The position numbers were made by a program, and so were the translations under genes. A DNA stretch of 64,000 nucleotides from Phytophthora quininea (lineage: Eukaryota > Oomycota > Peronosporomycetes > Peronosporales > Peronosporaceae): positions 62,001 through 126,000 of the forward strand of contig JAAVTG010000152.1 in assembly GCA_011947345.1 (NCBI GenBank). The letters are read 5' to 3'. The number at the start of each line of letters is the position of its first letter. Within the stretch, counting starts at the first letter, position 1. The notes under the pieces were generated by a model that did not search any database, was not told the origin of the DNA, and worked only from the letters and a program-made list of their open reading frames with translations. Below are positions 11,519 to 20,310 of the stretch, in pieces.

Positions 11519-13529
11519 ATGCAGTTAAGCACAGACAGCAATAATTTGGACAGCGCAGTGGTTAATGGCAGCACCATGTCGTCAACTGAAGAGTCTGACC
11601 AACCACAAGACTACTGTGATCGAGTCGTTACTGCGCAAGATGTCAGGGATGCATGCGTGTCCTCCAAAACGCAGAGTGCCTACCGTGGCAGCTTGCGAGT
11701 GATATCGCGATGGATTAAGGAGCAAAAACAGGAAGCTGCTGCAGAGTTCTTTGACGGTAAGGGGCAGATTAACCTGGACAAGTTCACGGCCGCTGACTTC
11801 GAGGAGTTTTGTTGGAGAAAAGGAAGTCTGTCAGCGTTGGTACCTTGAGTGGGTATCGAAGCGCGATGAAAGATTTATATCGCAGGAAGGAGAGGCCTTT
11901 ACCTGCCGCCTACGAAAAACGTTAGCCACTTTCTTTTCGGGTTTGAAGCGCATGGAAGCATCGAAGTTCCAATCGGGCTCGCCAAAGAGTCTGGTAAAGA
12001 CCCGCTGCCGTTCTCATTGTATCGTGAGCTGTGTAGATCTACTTTGACGCGTCAGGATGGTGGATTCGCGCATCTTTTCCTTACGACTCAATGGAATTTG
12101 ATGTGCAGGTCCGAGTCGGTCCAGACAATCTGCACGGAGCACCTCACCATCCATGATGACAGTATCGGTTGCATGCTGTACAAAACGAAGACGAACCAGG
12201 AAGGCAACGGACCAAAAGATCCTCGTGACATGTACGCTAACGCTCTTAGCCCAGAAACTTGTTGGATTACATCGCTACCTGTCTACCTGGCATGTAGACC
12301 TACTCAACCGCCGGGACCAATTTTTCCTGGCTCTGAGCAAAGTCTCGGTTCGGCAGCATTCTTCGCCAACTGATAAGTCAGTATAATCACCAAACACACT
12401 ATGGAACGCGCTCAATTCGCAAAGGTGTTGCCACGTTCGCGTGCAGTGGATCTACGGGAGGCCCATCTATTGCGAGCGTTTGTCTACGAGTGGGGTGGTC
12501 ACTTGGCGGTGTCCAAGACCGCTATATCCGATACGAATCTGCTGGGGATCAGTATCTCGGCCGGGTCGTGGCTGGCCTGCCATTAAATCGTGCAGAATTT
12601 TCGCTATTGCCACCCCATTTTGCAGACAACCAAGACCCGGTGGTTTGTGCGTGTGTCCGTCAAATGTATCCATCGCTGTACACAGTTAGCAGTCTTGGGG
12701 ACATTCTGAAGCTGTGTGTAGCTACACTAGTCACCCACTCGGTCTACCTGCGGGAGACCTTACCACCATCACACCCACTGTTAGCTACGTCACTGTTCCG
12801 CAATGGCACGATGATCTGCAACCTTCAAGCTGCCTTGGTGGCAGGAGACTCACCGTGGATGAAATCCACTGGGATTCCACCGCACATTGAGTTCTAAAAG
12901 CAACTGCAAGGTATTCAAAACTCTATTGACAGCTTGCCTCCTGTTCTTTTGGATGGAATGAGCGCTCTGATCGAAAAAAAGGGATCGCCGCTGGTAACAT
13001 CACCAAAGACCTATTGGAATCTACAATTGAGTCTTTACTGGAGCGAGCTGGTTTAAGTAGTGGGAATGGCGCGAGAAATGTGGCAGCATCACCTTCAGCG
13101 GGCCAAGGGTGGACCGATACAGCTCACTATTATGACGGAAAGTTTCATATGCTGCCGAAGACATTCGAATTCCCGAAGACTGGAGCGTTCGGAGCGTGGA
13201 TGCTCTGGTGGTTCGGTGATAAAGCTAGAGGGTACCCACCATTAAAGCGTATCGGCACACACGACCTCCCTGATGAAAGTATGCGCAAGACGTTCTCAGA
13301 TTGGACCAACCTGGTTCGCCGCATCGCTGATGTAGCAGCCGAGGCAGGCTGCAAGGTTTCATCGAGCATGACAGAAGAAAAGGCCGAGCGAGTTTTTACA
13401 GTAGGACTAGATCATCTGCCTTTATTACCATCGACTCGTAAGCGCAGAGTCTCGGAGCTGTCTGTCGGGACCACACTTCGACTAGCGCGAGAAGCCGCCA
13501 AGAAGAGCTCACGCAGCACGATCTCGTGA
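11519..13529 (+). mobile_element. Crypton-type tyrosine-recombinase DNA transposon (coding region)
   Basis: The coding region encodes an intronless tyrosine recombinase with a C-terminal GCR1_C-like domain. That pairing is characteristic of the Crypton group with fungal and oomycete members, which move by recombination through a circular form and lack terminal inverted repeats. Element ends therefore cannot be set from structure, and the limits given are those of the open frame. No second copy is present in this window. Confidence 0.8.
11519..13529 (+). pseudogene. Crypton tyrosine recombinase, interrupted frame
   Basis: Order of domains: an N-terminal SAM-like core-binding region (TQSAYRGSLRVISRWIKEQ), the catalytic domain with box I Arg (LMCRSES), box II (GTRSIRKG), a GGVQDRYIRY segment carrying the likely Tyr, and a GCR1_C-like DNA-binding domain at about 13135-13320 (GAFGAWMLWWFGDKARGYPPL, then FSDWTNLVRRI). 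Frame slips occur at T4 11807-11810, A5 11915-11919, CC 11969-11970, AAA 12339-12341 and A7 12974-12980. One missing base at each makes exactly 672 codons. An in-frame TAA at 12895-12897 remains. Box II is normally H-x-x-R; here codon 12409-12411 is CGC (Arg) instead of His, which would damage catalysis if real. The start could be ATG 11519 or the in-frame ATG at 11576. Confidence 0.8.
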
Positions 13530-15080
13530 TTGGGTATAATTCCACATCATCCAACCAATAGAAGGCTCAGCTCTAATGTCCGATCAATGTCCTAAGTTTT
13601 TCCTAGATAAGTGAATGTTCGTGTGCTGACTGTACTGCTTGAGTGGGTGCAGAATCTGATGTTTGATCCGACCGAGTTGTGGTGTAGGAATTACTCCACT
13701 TGGGAACGTAGCCTTAATATAGTAGTCCCTGCCCACAGCAGCAAGTCTCGCCCTCTTGCGAAGGTTCGACGAGAGCTGAGGCTTCGCCTGAAGGATGTCC
13801 AACTCAACTCACCCAGAGCCAGTCAAACGCACTCTTCTGCGATGTTTAGGCTAGCCAAACAGCGCCACTAGCCCCGATCTTTGGCTAGGACGCTTAACAC
13901 ACAATACACTCACTCGAACTCCGGGGTTCCTCTAAAGAGAGGAACCCACGCCTGGGGAAAGCGCTTCCGGGGCCGCCGCAGCAGAGCCACGACTAATAGG
14001 GGTTAGGCGGAGGCGAATAGGCCATCCTTGGCAATATAGCGGCTTAGCACGCGCCGCGAATCAATCCCTTTGGAAAACACACTTCTTGCCCTTGTCAACG
14101 AACGCTCGCACACACTGCTCACCGGGTTCGTCGAACTGGCATAATACAAATCACACACACACAAGTCTTAACTCTGGAAGTCCAGGAACTTGTGCGGCTT
14201 GAGTAGTCGGTGGAAAATACTGTTCTGTTTAGTGTGGCCCTTCGGCCTTATCGTTTCTATGTCTTTCAGTATGCCCTATGCAAATATACAGTGAACGAAG
14301 GTTCGTTTCGGATCTCGGCGACCCTCTGCGAAGACTCGAGCGGTCGCCGTCCACGGGAGTTGCGCAACCTCGCGAGAGCCTATAGTAGGTCCGCCTAGCC
14401 TAGTATATCCTGGTTTCAGACTAGTCTAGGTGTTTGCTAGGGTAGGCCATCCAGTCATCGCATAGCCTTAGACTCAGCGCTGACTTGACTTAGTTTCAGT
14501 ATGGGCACCAAAGCGGAACCACAGTTGCTGTAGCTGTCGATTCTGCGCAGATTGCTGGTGACGCAGAAAAAGTTGCAGTCGCTGAGGCTGAGGCTACGGG
14601 CTCTGTATAAATACATAACCACTCAGCTGATGATGCCGTGAAAAATTGTGTAGGGGCAGTCTTTGGGACCCCACTTCTGCTCCGACGACAAGTTGCTGAC
14701 GTTCTTCTCCGGGACCGTTCAATATTCGGTGTTTTCGAGATTTTCATGGCAGCAGCATCGCTGCTGTTGTTTTTGTTGTCTCGGTTCTGGGTACGTTTAG
14801 GGCGATCCCACGTGTCCTGCAAAACTTGCCGCGCTTTGGTGTGATCCCGCTACAAACAGAAGCAGCGAAATTAAACACGATCCCATACACTTTTTCTTAC
14901 ACTTCAACAACGATGTGCTCACCATCGCGAACAGCTTGATGGACGGTCCTTTAAACTGCGAGCGGCGACCTCTCTCCAGACATATTTCGTCGGTTGATAG
15001 GACACTGCTCGCTCCTTCGACAGCGTGTCGTCGTCGATAGATAGCTTGTCATTGGGCTCTTTCCTCTCAACCACAATGAC
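13530..15080. other. Gene-free interval downstream of the Crypton
   Basis: About 1.5 kb with no convincing gene. An 86-codon frame at 13611-13871 and a 62-codon frame at 14210-14398 lack recognisable motifs. A perfect 10-bp hairpin lies at 13924-13947. The A/T-rich, CTAG-rich stretch at about 14385-14480 could be the flank of a solo LTR or of the Crypton, but I found no paired terminal repeat. The segment 14510-14590 reads as an Ala/Val-rich open frame ending at TAA, too short to assign. Confidence 0.5.
13924..13947. repeat. 10-bp perfect inverted repeat (hairpin)
   Basis: GGGTTCCTCT and AGAGGAACCC are separated by the 4-base loop AAAG. It lies about 400 bp after the Crypton stop. It is not followed by a T run, and its function is unknown. 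Confidence 0.6.
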
Positions 15081-15634
15081 TCAAGCGCTGCTGCGAGTCA
15101 TTGTCATTTTCTCGAGCTGTGCATCAATTCCTGGCAAACGTCGTGAAATAGCGCAAAAGCTGCGCTTCTTGATTTTGAGAGATGGGTTATCGAGACGCTG
15201 TACTGCACTGTTAAACAGTATGGTTGCCGCGATCTCGCTCTTTGCCCACGGCATTTTTTCACCGAGCTATTCTCGCAGAAGCTCTCTTAACAACGCGAAC
15301 TCGTGTGTCGAAAACTCCGCCGCGCTCTCATACCCAGGCTCGAGACCCAATAAGTCGATGAAGTTAGTTTTGCTTACGCTCGTACGAGGCTGATGTCCAC
15401 AGGACAGCAGTTCTCGGATATCAGCTCGGTAGGCAGGTTTCTTAAGAAGCCTGGCCTCAATGTAATCCGATCGAAGATCGATCATTTGGTATAATTCCTC
15501 CCATGAACGATGACGTGGGACATCAGTAGTACTTGATCGATAATTCGGTGTTACATCCTGTGATCGCCACGTTTTTCGAGAAGGTTCTTCATGAACTCGG
15601 TTTGCTTGAAGTCTGGAAGCTTCTCCTGCCACAT
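15081..15634 (-). pseudogene. Decayed hypothetical protein gene
   Basis: A minus-strand frame starts at ATG 15634 (MWQEKLPDFKQTEFMKNLLE) and slips at the A5 run 15572-15576. It then continues in one frame through SWEELYQMIDLRSDYIEARLL and FIDLLGLEPGYESAAEF to a TAG at 15267. The same frame stays open past that stop for 61 further codons (MPWAKSEIAATILFNSAVQRL) to TGA at 15081, so the TAG looks like an internal nonsense change. The protein is charged and mostly helical. I do not recognise the family. The neighbourhood suggests a transposon-associated gene, but this is inference. Confidence 0.4.
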
Positions 15635-15751
15635 TACCGCACTAAGACAAACAGCTCGGAAGTCGGCTGCTGCAAATTTGGGATTTCTTTGTGCTTGGCC
15701 CCAACAGAGGAAAAGTGGGAGCACGAATCTTAGACTACTACTAGAGACTTG

Positions 15752-15787
15752 CTGTCTGTCCGTTTGTCTGTCGGTCGGTCGGTCCGT
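15752..15787. repeat. Tetranucleotide microsatellite (GTCT/GTCG)
   Basis: A run of GTCTGTCC/GTTTGTCT/GTCGGTCG-type tetramers. On the opposite strand it reads as alternating Thr-Asp-Arg codons. Confidence 0.6.
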
Positions 15788-16017
15788 CGCCGAGTTTCGA
15801 TGGACAAGATCCGGCGCTGCCATTGGCTGCCGAGCGCCAGCGACGGCGGCGCCCATTCGCCGAAAAGAGTTTCGGCCAATCGCTGCCGAGCGGAGCGAAG
15901 GCGGCCCGAGACGTGGACCACACCAATAGTAGGGTGGTCCACACCAAACGTACTTAATGAAGACGTCGACAGTAGTCCCCCACACACATAGTCCACACAC
16001 AACCAAAACCAAACGCG

Positions 16018-16389
16018 ATGGAGCGTGGGAACGTTACCTGCGCTCGCTGCTCTGCCGAGGTGACGCGTGCGCCGCTCGACCTCGACGGCCTTGGCCACCA
16101 GTGCCTCCGCTGCGTTTGCTGCGAGGAGCTCCTCGAGTGGGATGCCTTCGAGAGGCCACGCGCCAGGAGCGCATCGCGGCGGTGTCGGGCGTGCGACGGC
16201 CAGCGCCGCTTCTGGCACAGCACCGCCGCCGAGCAGCCGCTGCCACGGTTGGACCGGCGGCAGGAGACCATGGCCCTGGTGGCGGTCACCATCGGCCCAC
16301 CGCCGCTGTCGCCGCCACTACCACCTCGCGAAGCTCGCCACCGTCGTCGACGCCGTCGCTACCGCCAGGGCCAGACCATTGGCTGTTAA
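16018..16389 (+). CDS. Small protein with one divergent LIM-like zinc-binding domain
   Basis: ATG 16018 opens a 123-codon frame. Residues 8-59 hold cysteines at 8, 11, 29, 32, 35, 56 and 59 with His at 27. The spacing C-x2-C-x15-H-x-C-x2-C-x2-C-x20-C-x2-C is one residue away from the LIM consensus (H-x2-C). The segment GHQCLRCVCCEELLEW matches the LIM pattern around the central zinc knuckle. LIM domains bind protein partners. The rest is Arg/Pro-rich and low in complexity. The gene sits between transposon relics, so it may be a captured or decaying gene, and GC content is high. Confidence 0.45.
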   Translation: MERGNVTCARCSAEVTRAPLDLDGLGHQCLRCVCCEELLEWDAFERPRARSASRRCRACDGQRRFWHSTAAEQPLPRLDRRQETMALVAVTIGPPPLSPPLPPREARHRRRRRRYRQGQTIGC

Positions 16390-16507
16390 TAGCCTCCGTC
16401 AATACATGCGTTTTCATTTCAGCCAAGTCGGTTAAATTTGTGTTATATTGTGTATTGATCCAAAAACAGTGGTAAAACGGGCAACAGCGTAAAGTTCGGA
16501 TAGGACC

Positions 16508-17468
16508 GTGATGACGATCGTGGTCGTGGTCGATCCAGGTGATAGTCGCCCGTTGGCCCGCCCGCGCGAGGAACCAAACGATGAGGATATCTTCTCCTTC
16601 TCTGATTTTGTGCTTGCCGTTGGAGAGGGTCGGCATGAAAACCGTGCTGATCTTGGCAATGACTACATCAAGATTCCAGCTGATATGCTGATCCCAGATC
16701 CTCCTGTAGAAGACGACGAGGACGAGGAAATAGCTCCAGGGGCAATACCAAGGGTATGACCCGCATCATTGACGCAATGTATGCCGACGTTGCCAATCCG
16801 GAGGTTGCGAGTGATGATTATTTTGCCAGTCGGACGATTTTGACGACTACGAATGAGACGGTACGGAGAATCAACGAGGCAGTCGCAGCTCGACTTCCGG
16901 AGACAGCGCGGGAGTATTTGTCGGTGGACTCGGTGGAGGATGATGACGGAACGTTTTTCGAGCAGGAGTTCCTCCACTCGGTGAACATGAACGGGATTCC
17001 ACCTCACAGACTGCTGCTTAAGAAGGGCATCCCCATCATGATGATGAGAAATCTGAACCCGGATCTTGGACTGTGCAACGGAACGCGTCTGCGAATCGTC
17101 GACTTGAAGGACCACGTCATTAGAGCAACAATTATGACTGGAGAACGAACAGGCCAAGAAGTACTCATCCCGAGAATTATGTTCGTGAGCGACGACGACA
17201 GCTCCGATTTCCCCTTCCGGCTACGACGAAAGCAGTTCCCCGTGCAACCAGCATTCGCCATGACGATTAACAAGGCCCAAGGTCAGACGGTGTTAAACTT
17301 GGGGCTGTACTTGGCTTCCCGTGCTTTTCCCATGGCCAGTTGTATGTGGCGTTGTCTCGCGTGACCTCTCGAAGCAAGTTCAAGGCGTTGATTGAGTATC
17401 CAGAGTTCGTAGACCCGGACGGAGGAGTGTACACGAGAAACATCGTGTACACGCAGATTTTTGATTAG
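16508..17468 (+). pseudogene. C-terminal part of a Helitron PIF1-like helicase
   Basis: The frame encodes the end of a Rep-helicase protein: FSFSDFVLAVGEG, RTILTTTNETVRRINEAV, LLLKKGIPIMMMRNLNP, GLCNGTRLRI, then motif V/VI-like AFAMTINKAQGQTV and GQLYVALSRV, ending at TAG 17466-17468. Frame slips at GGG 16752-16754 and TTTT 17325-17328 are each explained by one missing base. Upstream of about 16508 the helicase sequence stops abruptly. The Walker A region and the whole Rep domain are absent, so the copy is 5'-truncated or internally deleted. Helitron helicases unwind DNA during rolling-circle transposition. This fragment cannot act alone. Confidence 0.85.
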
Positions 17469-17715
17469 GAGTCGAGGTGCATTTCTAGGCTAGATGTAGT
17501 AGCTTGCCACTGCGAACTAGAACCTAGCTTTATTTCGGACAAATGCCACTTGGCAATTTTCATGAAACATTTTATACGCCTGTATGTTTTAGATTGCACT
17601 ACTTAGTAGTTCGTGTAAAAGCTAAATCATCCCGCCGGAGCGTAGCGGAGGCGGGCAGTCCACACAGCTGCATCCAACCATAACCCACCGCCGCGTAGCG
17701 GCGGCGCTCGGCTAG
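16508..17715 (+). mobile_element. Helitron 3' part with terminal hairpin and CTAG end
   Basis: Downstream of the helicase fragment, on the same strand, lies a 7-bp GC hairpin, CCGCCGC-GTA-GCGGCGG (17688-17704). After 7 more bases comes CTAG (17712-17715), directly followed by T. A 3' hairpin shortly before CTRR, with insertion before T, is the defining Helitron terminus. A second, imperfect stem (CCCGCC...GGCGGG) precedes it at about 17631-17655. The 5' TC end was not located, so the left limit is only the start of recognisable helicase. Confidence 0.75.
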
Positions 17716-17725
17716 TGAGTAACAA

Positions 17726-17992
17726 TTATGAATACACCTGTAAAATGAAGGTATCCAAAATGCGCAGACCGATTTCGACGGACACCATTCTGTTCAGCAG
17801 TTTCCGAAGCTTTGAACGGATAGCTTCCAGCTGACTTGTATAAATGACGTGAATAGAGCCATCATCACCATGATACTGGTTTTCGTCGCTGAACAAGTCG
17901 CCTCGACGAATCTGACTCAAGTTGCTAGCAATGCAGCCTTCCCACTTCTCCAGCTTCACACTCACGCACACCATGTTAATCCCACGAAGCAC
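17726..17992 (-). CDS. Hypothetical protein fragment next to the Helitron end
   Basis: An 88-codon minus-strand frame (with internal Met choices) contains a coding-like helical stretch (SQLEAIRSKLRKLLNRMVS, then GLRILDTFILQ). Just before its stop the DNA reads CAG/GTGTAT, which could be an exon end and splice donor. If so, the 3' part of the gene lay where the Helitron is now, 11 bp away. No family is recognised. It is divergent from the membrane-protein gene starting at 18113. Confidence 0.3.
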   Translation of the reverse strand: MLRGINMVCVSVKLEKWEGCIASNLSQIRRGDLFSDENQYHGDDGSIHVIYTSQLEAIRSKLRKLLNRMVSVEIGLRILDTFILQVYS

Positions 17993-18112
17993 TTCCTCGA
18001 ATTAGTCGAGCTTTGCGTCATCATTTGGGTCGACCCAATTGGCCCAAAATAATAGGCGAACTGGCCCAGAATAACTCGATCGAGCTGGAGCAAGCAAGAA
18101 ACTGCGGCGGCG

Positions 18113-19447
18113 ATGCTGACGCGGTCTCGCGCCCTGGCCACCAAGCAGCCGGTGTTCATCGACGACAAGTGGAATGACGCCTACATCCAGGCCAAGGACG
18201 AGCAGATCGACGCCATGCTGGCGGCCGACGCGTCGCAGCGCGGCTGGGACGAGCTGGAGGAGGAGAACTCGGACAACGAGAGCGCCGACGACAGCGACGC
18301 CGACGTGTGGCGGTCGGACCAGGAGGACTCGGAGGACGGCGAGGACGACTGGGAGCTGGCGCCGAGGCCGCAGCTTACGCTCAGCGAGCGCTGGCTGGCC
18401 GGAGGCGGCCTGCTGGAGAACGTCTGGTGGACGGCGGCCACGCTGCTGGTGCTACCCCTGGGCATCTACGCCACGCTGCCACGCAGTAGCGACCAGCTGA
18501 GGCCGCTGCACAGTCTGGGTCTGGCTGGGACGCTCGCCAAGGTGCTGCTGAACGTGCTGACACTCACTGCGGCCTTCTTGATGCTGTATGGAGCCTCCTG
18601 CAATCTTGCGCCGCTGTCAGGGGCCAACGGACTGCTCCGGACACAAGTGGAGATGGAGACGCCGACGCAGTGCGGCAACAGGCTGCTGGAGGGAAGCCGC
18701 CGAGCTGGGCAGGCCGTGGTGGATGCAGTGACGAGAGCGACGAGTCCCGACGCGCCACTGCGTCGCCTGGATGAGGATGTGTGGATGCTGGTCGAGAGTC
18801 TGGACTGGTCGGCTGTGCGTGAACTCGCTGTTGTGCTGCTCGGGGCGCTGGTTACCGCCACCTGCTTCCACCGTGTGTGGGCGAAGACGCTGGTGCTGCT
18901 GACGGCTGCGAGTTTCCTTGCAGTGAACGTGGTGACTGAGCTCCAGCTGCAGCAACGTGCGGCCGTCGACATTTTCTCGTTGGACCCCACCTTCGCCTTC
19001 ATTAACGAGAGCATCTTTGTAAGTGGTCACCGTTACCAATAGCATAGCAACTTGCTATGGCTAATGTCTTGTACTTTGTGCTTCGTGTGACTCAGATCGC
19101 CATCGACGGACAAAACCTCGAGCAGAGGGTTTGTTGCCTGGGCTCCCTACTGGGGTGGGATCCAGCAGCAGCACGCCAAGTCCTGCCCGAAGCGCTTCCC
19201 GCAGCAGCTTCGTAATGGTGGCGTGCTAGTCACGTTTGGCCAGGTGAACGAGTACGTGCCGTGCTACCTTAGCGCGAGCGACTCTGCCTCCGCGGTTGTC
19301 GTGGAAGGTGAGATTCGACCAGCCGAGAGATTCCAATGCTTTGAAGACATCCGACTGCGTGTCAAGGACCAGAAAAGTGTGCCCGGTTGGTCTTTGAGTC
19401 GCCAGCACGAGGACGAGTCATTAACAGCGGAGAAGGTAAAACTGTAA
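18113..19447 (+). CDS. Multi-pass membrane protein, unknown function
   Basis: Exons 18113-19018 and 19096-19447 flank a 77-bp GT..AG intron. One G too many at GGG 19127-19129 breaks the second exon. Corrected, the gene has 419 codons including stop. The N-terminus is cytosol-like and very acidic (residues 35-80, Asp/Glu/Ser-rich). Hydrophobic segments lie near residues 105-125, 140-165, 240-262 and 263-280. After them comes a folded, non-hydrophobic C-terminal domain containing FVAWAPYWGGIQQQH. Instead of ending at 19447, the gene may splice from GTAAAA (19435) to a last exon ending at TGA 19586. That stretch encodes a further clear membrane segment (LLFAFLVAIASFVLGMQLG), but a frame slip would be needed. 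No family is recognised. Confidence 0.65.
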
Positions 19448-19728
19448 GGTGGCGCGTTGCTTGATAGGTGAGCCAAAGTTTGAATCCCTATTACACGTTT
19501 TGTGAATCGCTCCTACATTGCTCTTCGCTTTCCTCGTGGCTATTGCCAGCTTCGTACTCGGCATGCAGCTTGGCTTGGTCTGCTGAGGGGAGATCCGAGC
19601 CCGGGCCACGTGGTTCTTTCCATCTACGCAATATGTATTATTTGCCACGAAACTAGCTAGCTAGTTGAGTTACTGCATGCCTTACGCAGACGTCGTGGGG
19701 CTGCCCTTGGTGGCGTGGCGTGAGGTCG

Positions 19729-20310
19729 TCACGTGCTTGGTGCCTCGCGGGAGATTACCTCTTCCGTGATCACCGTGTACCCTCCCGCCACAGAGATTTG
19801 GCGCTTCGTCGTCGACCCCGGCGAAGTGACCGGCAACGAACTCGTCGTCGTCTTAGTCGTCACGGGTGAAGAGTACGACGTCGTCGTGGTCGAACTCTTG
19901 GTCACTGTCGGGGAAGCGTAGCCGGCTGCACCCGCGCTGCTGCTCACCGATTTCTTCGACTCGGGCGACGAGTACGAGGTGATCCTCATACTACGCGTAG
20001 CCTTGCCCGATTGCGGGGACACAAAGCCTACCGGTGAACGGGGTGGCGATTTAGTCGGAGACCCCTGCGCAAAGCGGTGCTTGAGCTGGCGCCGCAGTGG
20101 CGAGTACGACGTACTCAACCTGGCAGTGGAGCTGCTGCGCATGGGACTGCCAACAGGGGTGCTCGATCGAGACGGACCACCAGCGCCAGGGGCGCCCGTG
20201 ATCATTACCATATCATCGGCGAACTTCATCAGGCCGGTAAACATGCGGCTGCGGCGGAGCTGTCGCTGGTTGTTGAACCCTTGGATCATTGTCACTTGGT
20301 GGTGGACTTG
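19729..20310 (-). other. Ser/Thr/Pro-rich C-terminal tail of the giant protein
   Basis: About 190 codons, low in complexity: RSSSTPVGSPMRSSS, repeated SYSSP and TKSPPRSP elements, a TTTTTSYSSP-like block, and a final ISVAGGYTVITEEVISREA. Many SP/TP pairs would suit proline-directed phosphorylation, which is inference. The tail ends in TGA at 19729-19731. It is open without a break from 20466. Confidence 0.65.

Noticed and set aside
13880..14500. Possible solo LTR
   Set aside because: No paired repeat, no clear TG...CA boundaries with target duplication, and no tRNA primer site could be identified by eye.
14496..14822. 108-codon minus-strand frame
   Set aside because: Low-complexity Ala/Ser/Thr text opposite an Ala/Val-rich frame. 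No motif on either strand.
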